From Halospina sp040196175 (GTDB lineage: Bacteria; Pseudomonadota; Gammaproteobacteria; Pseudomonadales; Oleiphilaceae), in the NCBI RefSeq assembly GCF_040196175.1, contig NZ_JBEFNF010000009.1, positions 67,077 through 131,076 on the forward strand: 64,000 bases of DNA, in the 5' to 3' direction. Shown here one piece after another: positions 45,650-54,605 of this stretch (positions within the stretch are counted from its first letter, which is position 1; every line of letters starts with the position of its first letter). Both the position numbers and the translations under genes were made by a program. The notes beneath the pieces are model-generated. The model was given only the letters and a program-made list of their open reading frames with translations, was not told the origin of the DNA and ran no database searches.

Positions 45650-47145
45650 GCTGCTTCCCCTCCTTCGCTGATCAGTCTGTGCACTACCTCGGCATCACTG
45701 AAAGGTATCCGGAAACCGTCACGCTCCTGAGTGGTTTCATGGCCCTTGCCGGCGATCAGCACCAGATCCGCCGGACCTGCTTCACGGAAGGCGGTCACAA
45801 TGGCGTCCTCACGGTCATGGATCACACGGATGCCGCAGGTTCCGGCCATGCCGGTCAGGATGTCTTCAACGATGGCCTCAGGCGCCTCATCCCGAGGATT
45901 GTCATCCGTCAGAACCACTTGATCCGACAGTCGCTCTGCCACTTCGCCCATAGCGCCACGTTTGGCCTTGTCCCGATTGCCGCCGCAGCCAAAGACACAC
46001 CACAGGTCACCGCCTGTATGAGGCCTGAGTGCTTCAAGCGTCTGCTCCAGGGAAGCAGCCGTGTGAGCATAATCGATGACCAGTTTCAGACCGCTGAGCG
46101 TACTCCGGGTTTCAAGGCGCCCGGGCGGGGCGTTCAGCTGGCAAGCCGCTGCCTCAACCACTGTGGTGGGAACCCCCATGGCCAGCGCCGCGGCACCGGC
46201 TGCTGCCAGATTCTCCAGATTGAAGTACCCCATCAGACCGGTCTGCAGCGTCAACCGCCCCATGCGGGTGTCGAGGATCGCTGCCATACCGTTCGCAGCA
46301 GCCCGGGCATTGCGGAGACGGCATTCGAGCTGTGGCGCGGTACGCCCGAAGCGCCAAAGGCCTATTTCCGGCGGCAGCTGCCCGACCAACCGCTGTCCGA
46401 AGTCATCATCCGCATTGACAACGGCCACTTGTGGCTCATGCTCTGTGAACAACCGCGCCTTGGCGGCCCCGTAGGCCGCCATGTCCGGGTGATAATCAAG
46501 ATGTTCCGGAGAAAGATTGGTGAACACACCCGCATCAAACCGAACCCGGTCCACCCGGCCCTGCACCAGAGCATGGGATGAAACCTCCATGATCACGGCT
46601 TTTGCGCCCATATCCCGGAAACGGGCCAACAGACTGTGAACCCTGACCACATCCGGTGTTGTATGGCTGGCCGCCTCCCGGAATTCACCGAAGGTGTAAC
46701 CGAGCGTTCCCATAGTGGCCGCTGGGATCCCGGCCGCCTCCAGAATGGCCGCAATGAAGCCAGCCACCGAGGTTTTGCCGTTAGTACCGGTTACACCGAT
46801 CAACGTGAGATGGGCGGATGGCTGGTGATAGAAGTGGTCTGCAAGGCCCGCCATGGCGTCCGCCAGACCCGCAACGGGTACCAGTACCGCGTCGCGGTAC
46901 TCCCTGGGTCTGCTGGGCGCGCGCCCGACACCGGTGTCCAGCAGGACGGCAGCTGCTCCGTTTGCCACAGCCTCATCGACATGCGCCCAGGCATCGCCAC
47001 TGGCCCCGGCCAGCGCCATGAAGGCGTCGCCTGAACGGACCTGACGGCTGTCGGCGCTGAGACCATGGATCCACACGTCCAGCATCGACGGAATATCCAC
47101 CCGGTCCCTTAAGAGACTCTTGAGGCTGTGTGCGACCTGGCTCAT
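45646..47145 (-). CDS. murE: UDP-MurNAc-L-Ala-D-Glu--meso-DAP ligase
   Basis: A 499-residue MurE, which adds the third residue of the stem peptide. The P-loop is GVTGTNGKTSVAGF, and the specificity motif DNPR (in LTDDNPRDEAPE) shows that the substrate is meso-diaminopimelate, as expected for a Gram-negative and for the presence of Mpl. Overlaps ftsI and murF by 4 nt each. Confidence 0.97.
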   Translation of the reverse strand: MSQVAHSLKSLLRDRVDIPSMLDVWIHGLSADSRQVRSGDAFMALAGASGDAWAHVDEAVANGAAAVLLDTGVGRAPSRPREYRDAVLVPVAGLADAMAGLADHFYHQPSAHLTLIGVTGTNGKTSVAGFIAAILEAAGIPAATMGTLGYTFGEFREAASHTTPDVVRVHSLLARFRDMGAKAVIMEVSSHALVQGRVDRVRFDAGVFTNLSPEHLDYHPDMAAYGAAKARLFTEHEPQVAVVNADDDFGQRLVGQLPPEIGLWRFGRTAPQLECRLRNARAAANGMAAILDTRMGRLTLQTGLMGYFNLENLAAAGAAALAMGVPTTVVEAAACQLNAPPGRLETRSTLSGLKLVIDYAHTAASLEQTLEALRPHTGGDLWCVFGCGGNRDKAKRGAMGEVAERLSDQVVLTDDNPRDEAPEAIVEDILTGMAGTCGIRVIHDREDAIVTAFREAGPADLVLIAGKGHETTQERDGFRIPFSDAEVVHRLISEGGEAA

Positions 47146-48884
47146 CCCTGACCCCCAGTGCCATCGGTGGCGTCGTCATCAGCCATGGAAGCTCCCCCGG
47201 CGGGGCTCACGTTCAAAAGCCGTAATGCATCACCCATGATGCGGCCAAAAATGGGCGCAGCGACTTCACCGCCGTAGTACTCCGTGCGCGAAGGCGCATC
47301 AACCGTGACCACGGTAACCACCTGGGGATCGTCAACCGGTCCCATGCCCGCAAAAAGGGCCTTGTACTGATCCGCCTCATAACCGCTGGCACCGACCAGG
47401 TGTACTGTGCCGGTCTTGCCCGCCAGGCGATAGATCCCTTGATCCGCACGCGCCCCGGTACCGTCTTCAACAACATCTGCCAGCATTGCCCGGACCTGGC
47501 GCGCGGTTTCCTTCGCCATCACGCGCTGGCCCTTGGGCGGCTCATCATTCTTCAGAAGGCTCACGGGATAACGGATACCGCCATTAGCCAGCGTCATGTA
47601 GGCCTGGGCCATCTGCAGCGCATTCACGCTGAGCCCGTAGCCATAGGAAAGCGCTGCCACCTCAACCGGGCGCAGATTGACACTGGCCGGCAGGATGCCA
47701 ACGGATTCACCCGGAAAACCGATACCGGTGGATTGGCCGAAACCCACGCTGTAGAACAGGCTCTGGAGCTGTTCGCCCGACAGATCCGAGGCAACACGAC
47801 TGATCCCCACATTGGATGAATGAACCACGATATCCGTTAAAGACAGCCGTCCGTAATCGCGGTGGTCACGGATGGTGTAGGCGCCCATCTGGCGATAGCC
47901 GGGGCTGGTGTTGACCATGGTCTCCGGTGTGAATTTCCCGGACTCAAGAGCCGCAGCCGCCGTAAAAGGCTTGACGGTAGAGCCCGGCTCATACAGATCC
48001 GTAATAGCCCGATTGCGGACTCGGGCGGGATCCCGCTGGTCACGATCATTGGGATTCAGCGCTGGCTGGTTGGCCATCGCGAGAACCTCGCCACTGTCGA
48101 CATCCAGCATAACCACAGTGCCGCCCCGGGCTTCGTGTGCCTCAACCGCTGCTTTGAGCTCCCGATAAGCGAGATACTGGAGCCTCAGGTCCAGGCTCAG
48201 GGTCAGGTCATTACCGGGACGTGCCTCGCGAATCGGCCCCAGATCCCGAATGGTGCGACCGCGGTTATCCCGGAGTACGCGTTTACTGCCTTTTTCCCCC
48301 GCCAACCAATGGTTGTAGGAAAGCTCCAGCCCTTCCTGACCCTGTTCATCAATGTTGGTGAACCCAAGAACATGCGACGTCACCTCGCCGGCCGGGTAGT
48401 AGCGACGGTATTCGCGCCGGCTGTAAACGCCGGCAATGCCCAGATCCATAACTTCCCGTGCCAGAGAGGGCTGCACTTTGCGGCGCAAGTACAGGAATTC
48501 ACGTTCACTGTTCTGTGCCAGGCGCTCGCGCAGCCGCGTTTCATCGAGATCCGCCACCTCCGCGAGCTGCCCGATTGCAGGAGCGCCCGGCTCCAGCTCT
48601 CCAGGATTGGCCCACAGGGTCTTGACCGGCGTACTGACCGCAAGTGGTTCGTCATTGCGATCGCGGATTACGCCGCGATTGGCATCAATAGGTTCAATTC
48701 GGGCGGTGCGCGCCTCACCCTGTTCGCTCAGAAATTCATGATCCAGGACCTGCAGCTGCACCAGCCGACCGGCAACAGCGCCTGAGGTGCCGATCACCGC
48801 AATCAGCACGAGCAGGTGCCGCCACGGTGCCATGGGCACGCGGTTATCGTTGCGAGCGGTCTGTTGGTGTTTTTGTCCCGCCAT
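47142..48884 (-). CDS. ftsI: Septal peptidoglycan transpeptidase FtsI (PBP3)
   Basis: A 580-residue class B penicillin-binding protein of the divisome, partner of FtsW. It has one N-terminal helix (about 22-42), the pedestal (NRGVIRDRNDEPLAV) and a transpeptidase domain with STVK (Ser302, Lys305), SSN (356-358) and KTG (490-492). The C-terminal stretch after the last motif is short and Asp/Gly-rich. It follows ftsL by 4 nt and overlaps murE by 4 nt. Confidence 0.97.
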   Translation of the reverse strand: MAGQKHQQTARNDNRVPMAPWRHLLVLIAVIGTSGAVAGRLVQLQVLDHEFLSEQGEARTARIEPIDANRGVIRDRNDEPLAVSTPVKTLWANPGELEPGAPAIGQLAEVADLDETRLRERLAQNSEREFLYLRRKVQPSLAREVMDLGIAGVYSRREYRRYYPAGEVTSHVLGFTNIDEQGQEGLELSYNHWLAGEKGSKRVLRDNRGRTIRDLGPIREARPGNDLTLSLDLRLQYLAYRELKAAVEAHEARGGTVVMLDVDSGEVLAMANQPALNPNDRDQRDPARVRNRAITDLYEPGSTVKPFTAAAALESGKFTPETMVNTSPGYRQMGAYTIRDHRDYGRLSLTDIVVHSSNVGISRVASDLSGEQLQSLFYSVGFGQSTGIGFPGESVGILPASVNLRPVEVAALSYGYGLSVNALQMAQAYMTLANGGIRYPVSLLKNDEPPKGQRVMAKETARQVRAMLADVVEDGTGARADQGIYRLAGKTGTVHLVGASGYEADQYKALFAGMGPVDDPQVVTVVTVDAPSRTEYYGGEVAAPIFGRIMGDALRLLNVSPAGGASMADDDATDGTGGQG

Positions 48885-48888
48885 GAAT

Positions 48889-49266
48889 CTACCGCGTTGT
48901 CACGACTACAATGTCATCGCGCGCGGGAACCTTCATATCCAGCTCCCGCGTCGCGCGCCCTTCCACATGGCTGTGCGCGCTGAGCGCACTCTGTTCCAGC
49001 AGCAGCTGTGTCCACTGCCGCTGATAGGCATCCCGCTCATCCCGGAGGTCGTTGAGCGTGCTGTAAAGACTTCTATTGAGATGGGAGGCATGCACCACCG
49101 CCAGCGCGGAGACAGTCAACGTCACCAGCATCAGCAGCGTTACCAGCACTCTAGAGTCCCAGAGCCCATGGAATATGCGTGCGGATATTCGCGCGGCGGC
49201 GTCCAGCACTTCGCGCCAGCGCAGCGCGCGTCCCCCGGTTTCCGGCCTGATCGTTGTGGCACCCAT
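48889..49266 (-). CDS. ftsL: Cell division protein FtsL
   Basis: A 125-residue bitopic protein that forms the FtsQLB complex and helps activate FtsWI. It has a cytoplasmic part of about 35 residues, one helix (about 42-62) and a periplasmic coiled coil (LYSTLNDLRDERDAYQRQWTQLL). Identification rests on this layout and on its place between rsmH and ftsI, as FtsL sequence is poorly conserved. The ATG at 49266 is one base after the rsmH stop. Confidence 0.94.
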   Translation of the reverse strand: MGATTIRPETGGRALRWREVLDAAARISARIFHGLWDSRVLVTLLMLVTLTVSALAVVHASHLNRSLYSTLNDLRDERDAYQRQWTQLLLEQSALSAHSHVEGRATRELDMKVPARDDIVVVTTR

Positions 49267-49267
49267 G

Positions 49268-50200
49268 TCAGGCCTCCCCGCCACTGCGACGTTCCAGCAC
49301 CCGCATCACCGCACTGCGCGCGCGCCCATTCGCGCTGCGTTCAGCCTCTGATGCCTGGACCGCACGGCCAATGGTCCGGAATCCGGTTTCCTCCATCTCA
49401 GCGGTCACCGGCACACCCCTGGGTAGTTTCGGCCCCCGGCTGCAATCACGCATGAAGCGCTTTACCCGGCGGTCCTCGAGCGAATGGAAGCTGATAATCA
49501 CAAGCCGACCGCCATCACTGAGATGATCCACCCCCTGGCGAAGAGCTTCATCCAGCTGTGGCAGTTCCTCGTTCACCCGAATCCGGATCGCCTGGAACGA
49601 GCGGGTTGCCGGGTGTTTATATCGATCCTCGAACGGCACGGCCTCACGGATCAATTCCGCCAGCTGCGCGGTGCGGGTAATCGGCTGCTGCCGCCGAACC
49701 TCAACGATGCGCCGGGCAATACGCTTGGCGAAGCGTTCCTCACCAAACTCACGCAGAACCCGCGCGATTTCCTTTTCGTCCTCCTGGGCCAGCCAGTCAG
49801 CCGCACTCTGCCCGGAATCCGGATCCATGCGCATGTCCAATGGTCCGTCATAGCGGAAGCTGAAACCGCGCTCGGGTTCGTCCAGCTGCGGCGAGGAAAC
49901 ACCCAGATCGAGAAAAACGCCATCCACCCAACCCCAGCCGGCATCCTGCAGAAGCCGGGACAGGTCTCCGAAAGCACCGCGCTGAACGCTCACCCGCGGG
50001 TCCTGCGCCGCCAACGCCTCTGCCACCTCAATCGCCGTAGGATCCCGGTCCACCACCAGAAGCCGCCCTGCCTCATTCATGCGTTCCAGAATGGCGCGGC
50101 TGTGACCTCCGCGACCGAAAGTCGCGTCCACATACCAACCCGCTGGCGTGGTGACCAACGCATCAATGGCTTCCTGTTGCAGTACGGACTCATGTGCCAT
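49268..50200 (-). CDS. rsmH: 16S rRNA cytosine-1402 N4-methyltransferase RsmH
   Basis: A 310-residue SAM methyltransferase (MraW) that methylates C1402 of 16S rRNA; RsmI, also in this window, adds the 2'-O-methyl group to the same base. YVDATFGRGGHSRAIL is the SAM motif, and GVFLDLGVSSPQLDEPERGFSFR and IISFHSLEDRRVKRF are typical. The start is the second of two nearby ATGs, because GGAG stands 7 nt from it but only 1 nt from the first. Confidence 0.97.
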   Translation of the reverse strand: MAHESVLQQEAIDALVTTPAGWYVDATFGRGGHSRAILERMNEAGRLLVVDRDPTAIEVAEALAAQDPRVSVQRGAFGDLSRLLQDAGWGWVDGVFLDLGVSSPQLDEPERGFSFRYDGPLDMRMDPDSGQSAADWLAQEDEKEIARVLREFGEERFAKRIARRIVEVRRQQPITRTAQLAELIREAVPFEDRYKHPATRSFQAIRIRVNEELPQLDEALRQGVDHLSDGGRLVIISFHSLEDRRVKRFMRDCSRGPKLPRGVPVTAEMEETGFRTIGRAVQASEAERSANGRARSAVMRVLERRSGGEA

Positions 50201-50220
50201 GGCCATTCTCCAGCCCCTGT

Positions 50221-50670
50221 TTAAAGCGACAGGGACTTCATCTCCTCTGGGATTTCCTCATCGCCATCATCTTCCTCAAGCCACGCCATCCAGCGGTCCT
50301 CGCTCCAGAGTTCCAACTTACGGCCCTGACCGACCAGATAGAGCTTCTTTTCCAGGCCGGCGTAATCACGCAGCGGCTGCGGCACCAGAATTCGGCCCGC
50401 GCTATCCAGTTCCAGAGGAGTGGCATAACCAATAAGCAACCGCTGAGTGCGGCGCACTGCTTTGTTGAAGCTTGGCAACGCCTCGACCTTGGGCAGGATT
50501 TCTTCCCATTGCGGTTCCGGATAGACCAGAAGGCAGCGTTCCTCGGTGTGAGCAGTCAGCACAATACGACCACCACAAAGGCTCTCAAGGTCCTCGCGGA
50601 CACGAGCGGGGATCGCCACACGTCCCTTAGCGTCCATACTGATCGCATGACTTCCGAGAAAGTTCGTCAT
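50221..50670 (-). CDS. mraZ: Transcriptional regulator MraZ
   Basis: A 149-residue MraZ with two AbrB-like half-domains (about 1-60 and 75-135). It starts typically (FLGSHAISMDAKGRVAIPARV). MraZ forms ring-shaped oligomers and binds TGGG-type repeats with 10-bp spacing upstream of its own gene, repressing the dcw cluster. Seven GTGG boxes lie in this leader. It is the first gene of the cluster, 20 nt before rsmH. Confidence 0.97.
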   Translation of the reverse strand: MTNFLGSHAISMDAKGRVAIPARVREDLESLCGGRIVLTAHTEERCLLVYPEPQWEEILPKVEALPSFNKAVRRTQRLLIGYATPLELDSAGRILVPQPLRDYAGLEKKLYLVGQGRKLELWSEDRWMAWLEEDDGDEEIPEEMKSLSL

Positions 50671-50706
50671 GGCCGCTCTGCTACCCCGATCCAGTGGCCC
50701 GGATCA

Positions 50707-50770
50707 CCACATGATCCCACTGCCACCACTCACAACCCACAAGACACCACCTGATGCCACTTTTTACCAC
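50707..50770 (-). promoter_or_regulatory. Seven GTGG boxes at about 10-bp spacing (candidate MraZ sites)
   Basis: On the minus strand GTGG occurs seven times, its plus-strand CCAC copies starting at 50707, 50717, 50726, 50737, 50747, 50757 and 50767. All but one keep an exact 10-bp period; the third is 1 bp off and partly overlaps a further GTGG at 50723. This matches the helical phasing of MraZ boxes (TGGG-N6 in E. coli, three boxes), but with more copies. They lie in the leader between the predicted transcription start and mraZ. Confidence 0.75.
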
Positions 50771-50778
50771 TTGGCGAC

Positions 50779-50807
50779 ACTATAAGAAGACTCCCCAGGC
50801 AATGCAA
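50779..50807 (-). promoter_or_regulatory. Predicted dcw (mraZ) promoter
   Basis: TTGCAT (50802-50807) and TATAGT (50779-50784) are spaced by 17 bp. Transcription would start near 50772, just before the first GTGG box, giving a leader of about 100 nt. Confidence 0.6.
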
Positions 50808-51008
50808 GAAAACCCAGACGCCCTGGATTGGCAAAAAATGCCGTTGTGCCAGTGATTTAGAGGCCAAAGCGATGAACGTGAGGTAATAGCCGGATAACAA
50901 ATGCCGCCTTTTCAGAAACCTGGAGGCAACTCCGAGAATTCACGTAAAGATCAAGAATTTTTCGCTATAGGAGAGAACTGGTCGATAGATAGATAGAATA
51001 GGAAGGGT
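50808..51008. other. Spacer between rnpB and the dcw promoter, no gene seen
   Basis: About 200 bases without a convincing coding frame or RNA. It holds a short GATA microsatellite (GATA three times near 50983-50994) and A/T-rich patches. Nothing else recognised. Confidence 0.6.
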
Positions 51009-51041
51009 GGCCCGGACTTCCGCCTGGGAAGCACCGGGGCC
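51009..51041 (-). terminator. Possible terminator after rnpB
   Basis: On the minus strand GGCCC-C-GG..CTTCC and GGAAG..CC-GGGCC pair around a CAGGC loop, immediately after the rnpB 3' end. The stem is strong but imperfect and lacks a clean T-run (ACCCTTCCTATTC follows). Confidence 0.5.
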
Positions 51042-51044
51042 TGT

Positions 51045-51402
51045 TCGAGTCCGCCTGTAAGCCGGGTTCTGTCGCGTGCAGCCATTCCTCTGGGATCCGC
51101 GTCACCGCGGACCTCAAGCAGCCTACCCGAGTCCGGTGCGGGCCACACCCCTGGACTCCTATTTGGCCTTGCTCCGAGTGGGGTTTACCGTCGCCATGGA
51201 CTGTTGCCAGCCACGCGGTGCGCTCTTACCGCACCTTTTCACCCTTGCCGTCGGCCCGTGGGCCGCTTAGGCGGTTTCCTTTCTGCTGCACTTTCCGTCG
51301 GCTCGCGCCGCCCAGGCGTTACCTGGCACTCTGCCCTGTGGAGCCCGGACTTTCCTCCATTACTACGCAAAGGCAGTAACAGCGACTGCATAGCGGACTC
51401 GG
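51045..51402 (-). ncRNA. rnpB: RNase P RNA (bacterial type A)
   Basis: The catalytic RNA that cuts tRNA 5' leaders. Reading the minus strand, the conserved blocks appear in order: GGAGGAAAGTCCGGGCTCC, AGGGTGAAA with GGTAAGAGCGCACC, and GACAGAACCCGGCTTA near the 3' end. The ends are set by the P1 helix: CGAGTCCGC at 51401-51393 pairs perfectly with GCGGACTCG near 51046-51054. Length is about 358 nt. The exact termini are estimates. Confidence 0.95.
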
Positions 51403-51406
51403 CGGG

Positions 51407-51435
51407 AAAATAACGGCTGACGGCCGCTTTTACAA
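51407..51435 (-). promoter_or_regulatory. Predicted rnpB promoter
   Basis: TTGTAA (51430-51435) and TATTTT (51407-51412) are spaced by 17 bp on the minus strand, so RNA would start at about 51401, matching the P1 boundary of RNase P RNA. Confidence 0.55.
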
Positions 51436-51440
51436 GAGCT

Positions 51441-52295
51441 TTATTCGCGCTCCTGCAGTACCAGTGCCCGTTGATAGAGGCCACTGCGCCCCTGACCAGT
51501 AATCCGTGCCGCCATGCGCGCGGCATCACTCACACTCAGCCGGGTCATCAGCTCGGTGAGCAGGTGATCGGAGTTCACATCCAGCCCGGAGGAAGAGGCC
51601 GCGGCCCCTGCCACCATGAGCACAAATTCCCCTTTCAGCGGAATGAGGCCCTCGGCCACCTGCTCCGCCAGGTCCGCCACGGTGCCGTAGACCGACTGCT
51701 CGTGGGCCTTGGTGAGCTCCCGGGCCAAGGTCGCAGGGCGATCGCTGCCGAAGGCAGCCCCCATATCGCCCAATGTCCCCGCCACACGCCGAGGGGATTC
51801 ATAAAAGACCATGGTGCGGGCTTCGCGAGCCAGTGCTTCCAAAGCTTTTCGGCGCGCCCCAGGCTTCGGCGGCAGAAATCCCTCAAACACGAACCGGTCG
51901 GTGGGAATGCCTGCTACCGCCAGAGCCGCCGTTACCGCACTCGCCCCCGGCACCGTTACCATTGGCAGGCCCTGTTCCCGCGCTGCCCGAACCAAGGTAA
52001 AGCCAGGGTCAGAAATCAGCGGTGTTCCCGCATCCGAGACCAGTGCCAGGCTCTCACCGTTACGCAACCATTCCAGAACCGGGGCCAGCTGACGGTCTTC
52101 GTTATGTTCATGCAGGGGGGTCAGCGTTTTGTGTAGATCCAAATGATCCAGAAGCCGTCGGGTCTGGCGGGTATCCTCGGCAAGCACTCGATCCACCCCC
52201 GCCAGCACCCACGCCGCCCGGGCGCTTACATCCGCGAGATTGCCGATGGGCGTTGCCACCACATAAAGGGTTCCTTTCTGTAAAGTCTCCGTCAT
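51441..52295 (-). CDS. rsmI: 16S rRNA 2'-O-ribose C1402 methyltransferase RsmI
   Basis: A 284-residue RsmI (YraL), which 2'-O-methylates C1402 of 16S rRNA, completing the base modified by RsmH. The start TLYVVATPIGNLADVS and LVSDAGTPLISDPGFTLV, VPGASAVTAALAVAGIPTDRF, FYESPRR are diagnostic of this tetrapyrrole-methylase-fold family. The ATG at 52295 gives the usual length. It is divergent from lpoA by 80 nt. Confidence 0.97.
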   Translation of the reverse strand: MTETLQKGTLYVVATPIGNLADVSARAAWVLAGVDRVLAEDTRQTRRLLDHLDLHKTLTPLHEHNEDRQLAPVLEWLRNGESLALVSDAGTPLISDPGFTLVRAAREQGLPMVTVPGASAVTAALAVAGIPTDRFVFEGFLPPKPGARRKALEALAREARTMVFYESPRRVAGTLGDMGAAFGSDRPATLARELTKAHEQSVYGTVADLAEQVAEGLIPLKGEFVLMVAGAAASSSGLDVNSDHLLTELMTRLSVSDAARMAARITGQGRSGLYQRALVLQERE

Positions 52296-52375
52296 GCTCA
52301 GACTGCCATTACCTGTTAGAATCACTGGATCGCACTGAAGCCGAACCACCTGCAACAACGCCAGCCGAGACGCCC

Positions 52376-54223
52376 ATGAGAATCCGTTTGCCGGTCCTGA
52401 CTGTTTTCCTGCTGCTGTTCATTGCCGGCTGTGCCGTGGAGCCTGTCTCCACGCCTGAACAGCAATCTCCCTCTACAGTTCAGGGACTGCTGGATGCCGC
52501 GTCGGATACCAATGATGCCAGCCTTCGCCGACAATATCAGCTCAAGGCGGCGCAAATGCTTCAATTCAGCGGCGAATACGCCAGTGCCCGTTCCTTGCTG
52601 CAGGTCCTAGAGTCGGAACAATTCCGGGACGCTGCCCGCGACCGCTACCTGTGGCTGCGTAGTCAGGATGCCGTCAGGCGCGGCGATACTGACCTGGCAC
52701 AACGCCTGGCCGACCAGCTGGATCCAGCGTTGCCGCTGAGGCTGGGCCCGGACCGCCAGCCCAGTGCTTTTGCCGCGGTAGCAGGGGTCTACGAGCTTAC
52801 TGCCCGTCACTTGCCCAACGCCCGGACGCTGATCCTCTGGCGTGGCAGTGACACCCGCCAGCCGGACCCGCTCAATGAGCGCATCTGGAGCGCTCTGCGG
52901 GAAGTGGGCCGCGATGACCTGGAACCGGTGGCCCAGCGCACTTCGGACTCAGAGACCCGCGGCTGGCTGGAGCTCGCTCTTGCCCTGTCGGCCCACAAGC
53001 AGCATGAAGTCGAGGCTAGATCCCGTGCCATAAGAGACTGGCGGCAGAGATGGCCGGATCATGATGCCGCTAACCCTTTCCCGGGAGAACTAGCACTGCT
53101 GCGCGAACTCGATGAGCTTCGCCCGGCTTCTGTTGCGCTGGCACTGCCGCTCAGTGGACCTCTTTCTGGTGCCGGGGAGGCCGTACGCGAGGGCTTCCTC
53201 GCCGCCTACTACCAGGATCTCGCCGACCCGGAACGATCAACGCCGGCTGTTACGCTTCATGACACCCACGCCACCACCTTCAGCGATATCTATGCAGGAC
53301 TGCTCCAAACAGACCCGGATCTCGTGGTGGGCCCGCTCAGCAAGCAGGCCGTTCGGGCGCTGACCTCACAGCCCGCCCTATCAACTCCGGTGCTTGCACT
53401 CAACTATGACCGTGACGCCACCATTACCCCCTCAAACCTGTTCCAGTTCGGACTTGGCAGCGAAGATGAAATGCACGCCATCGTCCGGCGCCTGAGACAG
53501 GATGGCCACAGCAACATGCTGGTGTTTCTCCCTGAAGGAGACTGGGGCATCCGCATGGAGAAAGCACTCCGGGAAGCGGCTGAGAAACAAGGCATCAGAT
53601 TGCTAGACACAGTCCAGTATGCCGAAGACAGCAACCTTAATCGGGTCGTTGCGGACGGCTTCCGCATCAACCAGAGCCGCCGGCGTGCCAATGCCCTTAT
53701 GCGGCTGACTGGCACCACCATGCGCTTCGAACCGCGCCGGCGCCAGGATACGGACGCCTTAGTGCTGCTCGCGTCGCCCGAAAACGCGCGCCGCATCAAC
53801 CCCCTATTCGCTTTCTATTACGGGGCCGATCTGCCGGTGTATGGCAGCTCCCTGCTTTATCGCGGCGCCCCGGATCCAGCCAAGGACAGCGATCTGGACG
53901 GTATCCGTTTCACCGATATTCCGTGGGTTCTCGGTGGTGCGCCATCGGAACGGGGAACCCTGAGAGCTCTGTTTCCTGGTCTGGGGGAACGCTATGACCG
54001 GCTTTTCGCTTTAGGTTTTGACAGTTACCGGCTGACTGACCAGATTCAGCTTCTCAGAGAGATCGAAGGTTACCGGGTTGAAGGGGTTACAGGTGTGATC
54101 CGAAACACTGGCAACGGCAGTTTTGAACGAACGCCGGAATGGGCCACCTTCCGCCAGGGCAGGCCGGAACCTCTTCCAGAGCCGCAGGTCGCACCCGGGA
54201 GAGCCGGTAAAAATCGGCAATGA
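52376..54223 (+). CDS. lpoA: Penicillin-binding protein activator LpoA
   Basis: A 615-residue outer-membrane lipoprotein that reaches through the wall to activate PBP1a. The signal peptide ends with lipobox IAGC (Cys20). The N-terminal part (about 35-260) is TPR-like helical repeats; the C-terminal part from about 265 (VALALPLSGPLSGAGEAVREGFLAAYY) has the periplasmic-binding-protein fold of YraM. The ATG at 52376 is right, since the upstream in-frame codons lie opposite rsmI. rsmI-lpoA-yraN-diaA is the enteric yraLMNO order. Confidence 0.94.
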   Translation: MRIRLPVLTVFLLLFIAGCAVEPVSTPEQQSPSTVQGLLDAASDTNDASLRRQYQLKAAQMLQFSGEYASARSLLQVLESEQFRDAARDRYLWLRSQDAVRRGDTDLAQRLADQLDPALPLRLGPDRQPSAFAAVAGVYELTARHLPNARTLILWRGSDTRQPDPLNERIWSALREVGRDDLEPVAQRTSDSETRGWLELALALSAHKQHEVEARSRAIRDWRQRWPDHDAANPFPGELALLRELDELRPASVALALPLSGPLSGAGEAVREGFLAAYYQDLADPERSTPAVTLHDTHATTFSDIYAGLLQTDPDLVVGPLSKQAVRALTSQPALSTPVLALNYDRDATITPSNLFQFGLGSEDEMHAIVRRLRQDGHSNMLVFLPEGDWGIRMEKALREAAEKQGIRLLDTVQYAEDSNLNRVVADGFRINQSRRRANALMRLTGTTMRFEPRRRQDTDALVLLASPENARRINPLFAFYYGADLPVYGSSLLYRGAPDPAKDSDLDGIRFTDIPWVLGGAPSERGTLRALFPGLGERYDRLFALGFDSYRLTDQIQLLREIEGYRVEGVTGVIRNTGNGSFERTPEWATFRQGRPEPLPEPQVAPGRAGKNRQ

Positions 54224-54239
54224 ACAGGGAGACACGGGG

Positions 54240-54605
54240 ATGGACAGACGCAGCCAGGGAAAGGACGCAGAAACAGCAGCCGCCAACTATCTGGAGTCAG
54301 AGGGCGTACGCATTCTGGAGCGCAACTTCAACTGCCGCGCAGGTGAGATTGACCTCATCGGCCACGACGGCGACTCACTCGCCTTCATCGAAGTGCGTGC
54401 CCGCCGTGCAGATGCCCTTGTAGACGGTGCAGCCTCCGTCGACGAACGCAAGCGGCGTAAGCTGATCCGGGCCGCCCGCTTCTATCTTCACCGCCACGGC
54501 CTGGACAACTGCTTCTGCCGATTCGATATGATTGCGGTAACCATCACACCAGAGCAGCCCTACGGGTTCGAATGGATCACCAATGCCTTTGACGCGACAC
54601 CATGA
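54240..54605 (+). CDS. yraN: YraN/UPF0102 family nuclease-fold protein
   Basis: A 121-residue protein of the UPF0102 family, with a restriction-endonuclease-like fold; the motif GEIDLIGHDGDSLAFIEVRAR matches the PD-(D/E)xK arrangement. Function is unknown. The ATG at 54240 has GGGAG 8-10 nt upstream and gives normal length. It is 16 nt after lpoA and overlaps diaA by 4 nt (ATGA). Confidence 0.93.
   Translation: MDRRSQGKDAETAAANYLESEGVRILERNFNCRAGEIDLIGHDGDSLAFIEVRARRADALVDGAASVDERKRRKLIRAARFYLHRHGLDNCFCRFDMIAVTITPEQPYGFEWITNAFDATP

Noticed and set aside
50981..51000. Short GATA repeats considered as a CRISPR or regulatory array
   Set aside because: Only three 4-bp units with no spacers; a simple microsatellite.
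52022..52375. N-terminal extension of LpoA by 118 codons
   Set aside because: It lies opposite rsmI and would bury the lipobox signal peptide that begins at 52376.
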